Assembly: GCF_002252665.1 (NCBI RefSeq)
Contig: NZ_NQKZ01000003.1
Coordinates: 1-64,000 of the forward strand
From: Synechococcus sp. 8F6
Lineage (GTDB): Bacteria > Cyanobacteriota > Cyanobacteriia > PCC-6307 > Cyanobiaceae
Direction of reading: 5' to 3'
DNA: 64,000 nt
Part shown: positions 57,199 to 64,000 of the stretch, in pieces
Layout: the number at the start of each line of letters is the position of its first letter
How positions within the stretch are numbered: the stretch's first letter is position 1
Notes under the pieces: model-generated
Database searches by the model: none
What the model was told of the DNA's origin: nothing
Seen by the model: the letters and a program-made list of their open reading frames with translations, nothing else
Position numbers and translations under genes: made by a program

Positions 57199-58010
57199 GT
57201 GCATTGGTAGGACTCTTCGACAGCGGCCTCGGCGGGCTCACGGTGCTGCGCCGTCTGCAGGAGCGCTATCCCCACTCCTCCTGCTTGTACCTCGGCGACA
57301 CGGCCCGGGTTCCCTATGGCCAGCGCAGCGTGGCCGACATCCGCGCCATCGCAGCCGAGGTGGTGATGTGGTTGCGGCACCAGCAGGTGGGCGTGCTGGT
57401 GATGGCCTGCAATACCTCCAATGCCCTGGCTCTGGATGTGGCTGTGGCCGAGGCCGGCGTGCCGGTGGTGGGGTTGATCGACAGCGTGGCGGCCGATCTG
57501 GATAGTGAGCGCGTGGGTGTGCTCGCCACCCCCGCCACCGCCAGCAGCGGCGCCTACCGCCGGGCGATCCATGCCTGCCATCCCCACGCTGAGGTGCTGG
57601 AGGTGGGCTGCCCGGCCTTTGTGCCCCTGATTGAGGCGGGGGATTTGCAGGCTCCGGCCGTGGAGGCCGAGGCGCTGGCCTACCTGGCTCCCCTGCTGGC
57701 GGCCGGCGTCGACACGGTCGTGCTGGGCTGCACCCACTACCCGATGTTGCGCCCGCTGCTCACGGCCCTGCTGCCTCCCCACGTGCGGCTCGTCGACCCA
57801 GCGGCTTCCGCCGTGCGGCGGCTGGGCCCCTTGCTCGCCAGCATGGGAGGGATGCCCGAAGGAGAGTTGTCAGGTGTGGATGTGGTCCCACCAGCCCAGC
57901 GCACCCGGGTCTGCGTGAGCGGTTGCGCGGAAGCCTTCGCTGATGGGGCCAGCCGCTGGCTGGGCTATCGACCGTCGGTGGAGCGGGTCGACCTGCGGTC
58001 GGTCGGCTGA
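57195..58010 (+). CDS. murI: Glutamate racemase
   Basis: Cofactor-independent racemase supplying D-glutamate for peptidoglycan. 271 residues. Two catalytic cysteines are present in MACNTSNAL and LGCTHYPML, with LFDSGLGGLTVLRRL at the start and DTARVPYGQRS. The ATGA overlap with amiC implies co-translation. Confidence 0.96.
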   Translation: MSALVGLFDSGLGGLTVLRRLQERYPHSSCLYLGDTARVPYGQRSVADIRAIAAEVVMWLRHQQVGVLVMACNTSNALALDVAVAEAGVPVVGLIDSVAADLDSERVGVLATPATASSGAYRRAIHACHPHAEVLEVGCPAFVPLIEAGDLQAPAVEAEALAYLAPLLAAGVDTVVLGCTHYPMLRPLLTALLPPHVRLVDPAASAVRRLGPLLASMGGMPEGELSGVDVVPPAQRTRVCVSGCAEAFADGASRWLGYRPSVERVDLRSVG

Positions 58011-58042
58011 GCCTTCTAGGATCGCGCCACGGCGGAGGTGTT

Positions 58043-59014
58043 GTGGCAACGGTTGCAGAGCTGCTCCAGCCCGTTGAGGCTGATCTGGATGCCCTGCTGG
58101 CCGATCTGCGCAGCCTGATCGGAGCCGGTCACCCCATTCTTCAGGCCGCTGCAGAGCATCTGTTTGCCGCTGGGGGCAAACGTTTGCGTCCCGGCATCGT
58201 GCTGCTGCTGTCTCGGGCGGTGGCTGCCGATGGCGAACTGGGCCCGCGGCATCGGCGTTTGGCCGAGATCACCGAGATGATCCACACGGCCTCCCTGGTG
58301 CACGACGATGTCGTCGACGAGGCCGCCACCCGCCGCGGTGTTGACACCGTGCACAGTCGCTTCAACCACCGCGTCGCTGTGCTGGCTGGTGATTTTTTGT
58401 TTGCCCAGGCCAGTTGGCACCTCGCCAACCTCGACGATCTCGAGGTGGTCAAGCTACTCAGTCGGGTGATCATGGATCTGGCCGACGGTGAGGTGAAGCA
58501 GGGCCTGTTCCGCTACGACACCGGCCAGAGCTTCGAGACCTACCTCGAGAAGAGCTACTGCAAAACGGCTTCCCTGATTGCCAACAGCGCCCGGGCGGCC
58601 GGCGTGCTCACGGGCCTGCCTGCGCCCCAGCTCGATGATCTGTATCGCTTTGGGCGCCAGCTGGGTCTGGCCTTCCAGGTGGTCGACGACATCCTCGATT
58701 TCACCGGCAGCGACCAGCAACTGGGCAAGCCGGCCGCTAGCGATCTGGCCTCGGGGTACCTCACTGCACCGGCCCTCTATGCCCTTCAGGAGCGACCGGC
58801 CCTGGCCTGCCTGATCGAGCGGGAATTCAGCGAGGAGGGCGACCTCGAGCAGGCCCTCGAGCTGGTTCGCGGCTGCGAGGCGATTCCCCGCTCGCGGGCA
58901 CTGGCCGAGGGCTTTGCCCAGGAGGCTTCTCAAGCCCTGGACTGGTTGGCACCCTCCGAGCCCCGCAGCGCCCTGCGTGCCCTGCCGGATTTCGTGCTCA
59001 GCCGGCTGTATTGA
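58043..59014 (+). CDS. sds: Solanesyl-type trans-polyprenyl diphosphate synthase
   Basis: 323 residues from GTG 58043, with ggagg at 58034-58038 as ribosome binding site. The first aspartate-rich motif is LVHDDVVDEA and the second FQVVDDILDFTG. Chain-length residues and GGKRLRPG are conserved. Long-chain prenyl diphosphates (C45) are the side chain of plastoquinone, fitting with ubiD nearby. Small-chain synthases cannot be fully excluded without activity data. It abuts the convergent HAD gene with no gap. Confidence 0.9.
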   Translation: MATVAELLQPVEADLDALLADLRSLIGAGHPILQAAAEHLFAAGGKRLRPGIVLLLSRAVAADGELGPRHRRLAEITEMIHTASLVHDDVVDEAATRRGVDTVHSRFNHRVAVLAGDFLFAQASWHLANLDDLEVVKLLSRVIMDLADGEVKQGLFRYDTGQSFETYLEKSYCKTASLIANSARAAGVLTGLPAPQLDDLYRFGRQLGLAFQVVDDILDFTGSDQQLGKPAASDLASGYLTAPALYALQERPALACLIEREFSEEGDLEQALELVRGCEAIPRSRALAEGFAQEASQALDWLAPSEPRSALRALPDFVLSRLY

Positions 59015-59695
59015 TCATTCGCCTCCCACTGCCAGCAGGGGCGTCTGCTGGAGGCTGCTGAGAAACCGCTCGATGCCCGGGTAAACCCGCTGCCGCTCGT
59101 GTTTGCTGATCTGGGCGGGCGGCACCACAAACACCTGGCAGCCAGCGGCGCGGGCCGCCTGGGCCCCGGCCGGGGAATCTTCAAACGCCCAGGTCTGCTC
59201 GGGCGCAACCCCCAGACGCTCGGCGGCCAGCAGGAACACATCCGGTGCCGGCTTGCCAGCCGCCAGCGCTGGATCGTCGCCATGGACCCGGGTGGTGATT
59301 GCCTCCAGCCATGGATGGGGTGCCGTTTTGAGCGCCACGGCTGCGCGCGAGCTGCTGGTGGCGAGCGCCATCGGGATGGCTAGCGCAACGCAGCACTGCA
59401 CCAGCTCCACCGCCCCCGCGGTGGGCTGGGCGTGGATCAGCAGGGCTTCAGCGATGGGCTGGCGCACGTCCAACAGGGCTTCAGGGCTGGGGGCGGAGCC
59501 TTGGGCCGCTTCGATCCAGTCGACCACCTGGTCTGCGCAATCCAGGCGGCGGCGGCCCCGCAGGCCCAGCAGCTGGGCGTCTGTCAGCAGGCAGCCGAAA
59601 TGCTCGGCGGCTTGACGCCAGGCCTGGGCGTGCAAGGGCTCGGTATCGAGCAGCAGGCCATCGAGATCAAACAGGCAGGCAGCAGGCTTCCCCAT
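59015..59695 (-). CDS. HAD-superfamily phosphatase (beta-phosphoglucomutase-like)
   Basis: 226 residues from ATG 59695. HAD motif I LFDLDGLLLDTEP (D10, D12), motif II MALATSSSRAAV, motif III AGKPAPDVF and motif IV WAFEDSPAGAQAA are all present. The cap domain is the helical C1 type. This points to a phosphatase or sugar phosphomutase. The substrate is unknown. It is divergent from acs (97 bp) and convergent with sds. The longer frame to 59794 would overlap the acs start and is rejected. Confidence 0.88.
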   Translation of the reverse strand: MGKPAACLFDLDGLLLDTEPLHAQAWRQAAEHFGCLLTDAQLLGLRGRRRLDCADQVVDWIEAAQGSAPSPEALLDVRQPIAEALLIHAQPTAGAVELVQCCVALAIPMALATSSSRAAVALKTAPHPWLEAITTRVHGDDPALAAGKPAPDVFLLAAERLGVAPEQTWAFEDSPAGAQAARAAGCQVFVVPPAQISKHERQRVYPGIERFLSSLQQTPLLAVGGE

Positions 59696-59792
59696 CCGAC
59701 CATTCTCGGCGACGGCAGTGGCGTCATCGGCTGGCCGAGCCCCGGGGCTGCCCGCTTGAATGGCTTCAGGTTTCTTTGTTGTCGGCATCGCC

Positions 59793-61771
<1,979 letters not shown>

Positions 61772-61775
<4 letters not shown>

Positions 61776-62506
61776 ATCGGCTGGGAGGGCTGGTCCCCCC
61801 AGGCATCGATGCTGGTGGCGATGCGGTCGAGGGCCCGCTGCCGGGCTGGATCATCGGCCCAGCTGCCCAGCAGGTTTTGGCGCAGTCCCGCACTGGCAGG
61901 CGCCAGGTGATCCCCAGGCAGCTCGAGGAGCTCGGTGGCGTCCTCAGCCCGGCTCTGCAGCACGCCCAGCAACCGGCCGCTCTGGTCGATGCCATCGCGC
62001 TTGAAGCGCACCAGCAGGTTGCGCGGTTGGCGGTAGCTGCGGGCCACCTGGTGCAGGGTTTCCTCCGGCGATGGACTGAACTCACTACGGAAGTTGAATT
62101 GCTGGCCCAGTTCCGCCAGCAGCGGCACCGAGCGCTCGGCCGAGAAGTTGTTGAAGCTCAGGGCCACCAGGCCGCTGGCGCTGCGACCGCCATCGGGAGC
62201 CAACAGATGCAATTTGCAGCCCAGGCTGTGGCCAAGCCGCAGCAGGGGGGCCGTGCTGTCATCGCCTTCGCGCAGTTGGCGAAAACGGCGCCAAGCCGTG
62301 TTGGCCTGGTCTTGATGGTCAAATCCCGGCACGTAACTCCAGGCCCGCACCAGCCAGCCCTTGGATGTCAGAGCCTCCAGCAGCCGCCGATAGCTGAGCT
62401 GGGGGGTGGCGGCCAGGTAGCTGCCGCCGATGAATTCGATGCAGCCGCGTGCCCCTCCCGCTGGCTCCAGCTGCCAGATGTCACCTCGCTGGCGCCAGCG
62501 CGTCAT
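61772..62506 (-). CDS. DUF1350 alpha/beta-hydrolase-like protein
   Basis: 244 residues. The serine-elbow motif [12 protein letters not shown] and the N-terminal [20 protein letters not shown] are typical of DUF1350, a cyanobacterial/plant plastid family with an alpha/beta hydrolase fold. No signal peptide. The substrate is unknown. Chloroplast relatives have been linked to lipid or pigment metabolism, but no direct inference is safe. It is transcribed after the peroxiredoxin gene, with only 2 bp between the genes. Confidence 0.85.
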
Positions 62507-62508
62507 GG

Positions 62509-62991
62509 TCAGAGGGCCAGGCGCTGCAGGGCGGCCCGGGCTTCATTGCGGTGGGCGGCCCCGTCCAGCAGGTTGTTGAACACATGCCGGATCACCCCTT
62601 CGCCGTCGATCACGTAAGTTACCCGGCCCGGCAACAACCCGAGCACATTGGGTACACCGAACGCTTGGCGAAGCCGATTGCCCTGGTCTACCAGCAGCGG
62701 GTAAGGGATGTTGTGGCGGCTGGCAAAGCGCTGGTGGCTGGCCAGGTCGTCGCCGCTGACGCCCCACACCTCCGCGCCCAGGGCCTGGAGGTCGGCGTAG
62801 CTGTCGCGGAAGGCACAGGCCTCGGCCGTGCAGCCAGGGGTGTCGTCCTTGGGATAGAAAAACAGCACCAGGGCTTTGCCGGCGAGCTGATCGCTGCGGC
62901 GCTCGCTGCCGTGTTGATCAAGGAGCGCCACCAAGGGGGCTCGGTCTCCGGCGGCAAGGCCCATGCCTGGATCGGGAATCTGTTGCTTCAC
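62509..62991 (-). CDS. bcp: Thiol peroxidase of the BCP/PrxQ family
   Basis: Reduces peroxides using thioredoxin. GTG 62991 gives 160 residues. ATG 62964 (MGLAAGDRAP) gives 151 and fits family N-termini better. The peroxidatic cysteine C54 and the likely resolving C59 are in DDTPGCTAEACAF, the one-turn-helix PrxQ arrangement. The oligomer type cannot be told from sequence. Confidence 0.93.
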   Translation of the reverse strand: MKQQIPDPGMGLAAGDRAPLVALLDQHGSERRSDQLAGKALVLFFYPKDDTPGCTAEACAFRDSYADLQALGAEVWGVSGDDLASHQRFASRHNIPYPLLVDQGNRLRQAFGVPNVLGLLPGRVTYVIDGEGVIRHVFNNLLDGAAHRNEARAALQRLAL

Positions 62992-63059
62992 CCTAGGCAG
63001 CGACCTCTGGTCGCCGGAGGTTCGGGCTGGGACGATGGGGCAGCAGTGCCCTGGACACC

Positions 63060-63911
63060 GTGAGCGGCCCGATCGAGGAACAGCCCAGCCTTTGGCAGCA
63101 GAGCGATCTGCTCAGCCTGGCGCCCCAGGCCCCCGAGCCAGGTCCAGCCCCCAAGCGCGATCGCCAGCCCCAGCTGCCGCCCCTCACGGGCCGCTCGGAT
63201 GCGGCCCGGGTCGCTCCAACCACCCTGTTGATCCTTGACACCGAAACCACCGGCCTGGAGCCCAGCTCTGCCGAATGCATTGAGGTGGGAGCCGTGTTGT
63301 TTCACGTGCCCCAGCGCGCTGTGCTCAGCCAGGTGTCCTTCCTGTTGCCGGCCCAGGTCAATCCAGCCGAGGCCGTCAACGGCATTGCGGCGGCGGTGAC
63401 GCAGCTTCCCCAGCCCTGGCAGGCCGGCCTGCAGCACTTTGAGGCCATGCTGGGGGCGGCCGATGCGGTGCTGGCCCACAACGCGGCCTTCGATGCCCAG
63501 TGGTTTGGTCGGGGGCCCTTGCCACCGATCAACAAGGCCTGGATCTGCTCGATGGACGACATCCGCTGGCCCGCGGAGCGACATCTTCGGCCTGCGCCGT
63601 CGGTGCGCGATCTGGCCCTGGCCTACGGCGTGCCGGTGTGGGCCGCCCACCGGGCTCTCACCGACTGCATCTACCTGGTGCAGGTGTTCGAGCGCTGCAC
63701 CAACCTCGAAGAGTTGCTGGTGGCGGCGCTGGAGCCCAAGCTGCTGTTCCGCGCCAACCTCACCTACGCCGAGCGCCACCGGGCCAAGGAGGCCGGGTTC
63801 CGCTGGAACGATCCGGTGCGGGGTGCCTGGACCCGTCGCCTCAGCGAGCGGGAGGCCCAGGCCTTGCCCTTTCCGGTGCAACCGGTGGATGCCGACCCCG
63901 TGGCGGCCTAG
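63060..63911 (+). CDS. DEDDh 3'-5' exonuclease (DnaQ-like)
   Basis: 283 residues from GTG 63060. A Pro/Gln-rich N-terminal 50 residues precede the exonuclease domain. ExoI is ILDTETTGLEPS (D60, E62), ExoII is LAHNAAFDAQWF and ExoIII is AHRALTDCIYLVQV, giving the DEDDh set. It may proofread or process RNA/DNA ends. No polymerase domain is attached. The C-terminal 60 residues form an extra module after the nuclease (RFRWNDPVRGAWTRRL-type sequence). Confidence 0.9.
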   Translation: MSGPIEEQPSLWQQSDLLSLAPQAPEPGPAPKRDRQPQLPPLTGRSDAARVAPTTLLILDTETTGLEPSSAECIEVGAVLFHVPQRAVLSQVSFLLPAQVNPAEAVNGIAAAVTQLPQPWQAGLQHFEAMLGAADAVLAHNAAFDAQWFGRGPLPPINKAWICSMDDIRWPAERHLRPAPSVRDLALAYGVPVWAAHRALTDCIYLVQVFERCTNLEELLVAALEPKLLFRANLTYAERHRAKEAGFRWNDPVRGAWTRRLSEREAQALPFPVQPVDADPVAA

Positions 63912-64000
63912 CGGCACGGCTCTGTACCGATTGTCTTCCAATCTCTGAAGCAGAGCGGGGTGTTCGCGCCATTGTTGTTCTGCAGGCGCAGGGTGGTGGT
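63908..64000 (-). CDS. Possible 3' end of a minus-strand gene running off the window
   Basis: The minus strand is open for 30 codons ending at TAG 63908-63910. The segment LRLQNNNGANTPLCFRDWKT has a sensible amino-acid composition (Asn-rich, Cys, Trp). It overlaps the exonuclease stop by 4 bases. With no start in view and only 93 bases, it may also be chance. Confidence 0.25.
   Translation of the reverse strand, partial: TTTLRLQNNNGANTPLCFRDWKTIGTEPCR

Overview
The window is a GC-rich, gene-dense piece of chromosome from an alpha-cyanobacterium of the Cyanobium / marine-type Synechococcus group. This rests on gene content: plastocyanin and cytochrome c6, NdhD, a high-light-inducible protein, Ycf51, menaquinone/phylloquinone-type MenD and MenB, solanesyl-diphosphate synthase with a UbiD decarboxylase (plastoquinone head-group route), glycogen genes glgA and glgB, and many small cyanobacterial families (DUF2605, DUF760, DUF1350, DUF4332, DUF4336). 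GCGATCGC octamers (HIP1) occur at, for example, 14106, 21515, 22028, 24025, 30216, 47174 and 54234. No rRNA, tRNA, CRISPR array, complete insertion sequence or intact prophage was seen.

Layout. 1-2088 is a decayed accessory edge. It holds a both-ends-truncated BrxL (BREX defence) fragment between two palindromes, a small gene whose frame continues past an in-frame TGA, two more palindromes, and the N-terminal stub of a nucleotide-sugar epimerase/decarboxylase with an in-frame stop. 2089-16 kb is core: clpB; a secreted Gly/Asn/Trp-rich protein; petJ; a tightly overlapping hemE-SDR-petE operon; glgB; a DUF3887 protein; a CocE-type hydrolase; small conserved proteins; ycf51. 15.5-22.4 kb is a forward unit, tamB-ROK kinase-proA-folB. 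22.4-31.8 kb is a long reverse block: thrS-glk-thrB, ndhD, then an M3 peptidase, a phosphotransferase and a DOMON-like protein whose ends overlap by one base.

31.9-33.1 kb carries three small forward genes (DUF2605, TM2, DUF2752). 33.3-36.3 kb runs in reverse (CDF transporter, two hypotheticals, trpS). 36.4-39.9 kb is forward (DUF697, zupT, DUF4336). lepB and menD start head to head, followed by menB, an L,D-transpeptidase, glgA, a membrane protein and murF. aroA-glmU-hli is a reverse operon. 51.1-52.3 kb pairs an MliC-like secreted protein with a polysaccharide deacetylase. ubiD is translationally coupled to an Rrf2 regulator. 54.4-59.0 kb is a forward run (comB, nitrilase, amidase, murI, polyprenyl synthase). 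The end holds a HAD phosphatase, acs, DUF1350, a peroxiredoxin and a DEDDh exonuclease.

Themes. Many adjacent genes overlap by 1-4 bases (ATGA, GTGA or TGATG), so translational coupling is common. Cell-wall genes recur (L,D-transpeptidase, murF, glmU, deacetylase, amidase, murI). Several genes carry short tandem DNA repeats of 12, 14, 15 or 18 bp. The most unusual of these is a 12-bp unit found in two unrelated genes in opposite orientations relative to coding. No complete, plainly new multi-gene system was found. The best leads are the palindrome-bounded BREX relic, the 12-bp repeat family, the MliC-like/deacetylase pair and the cysteine-free Rrf2 coupled to ubiD.
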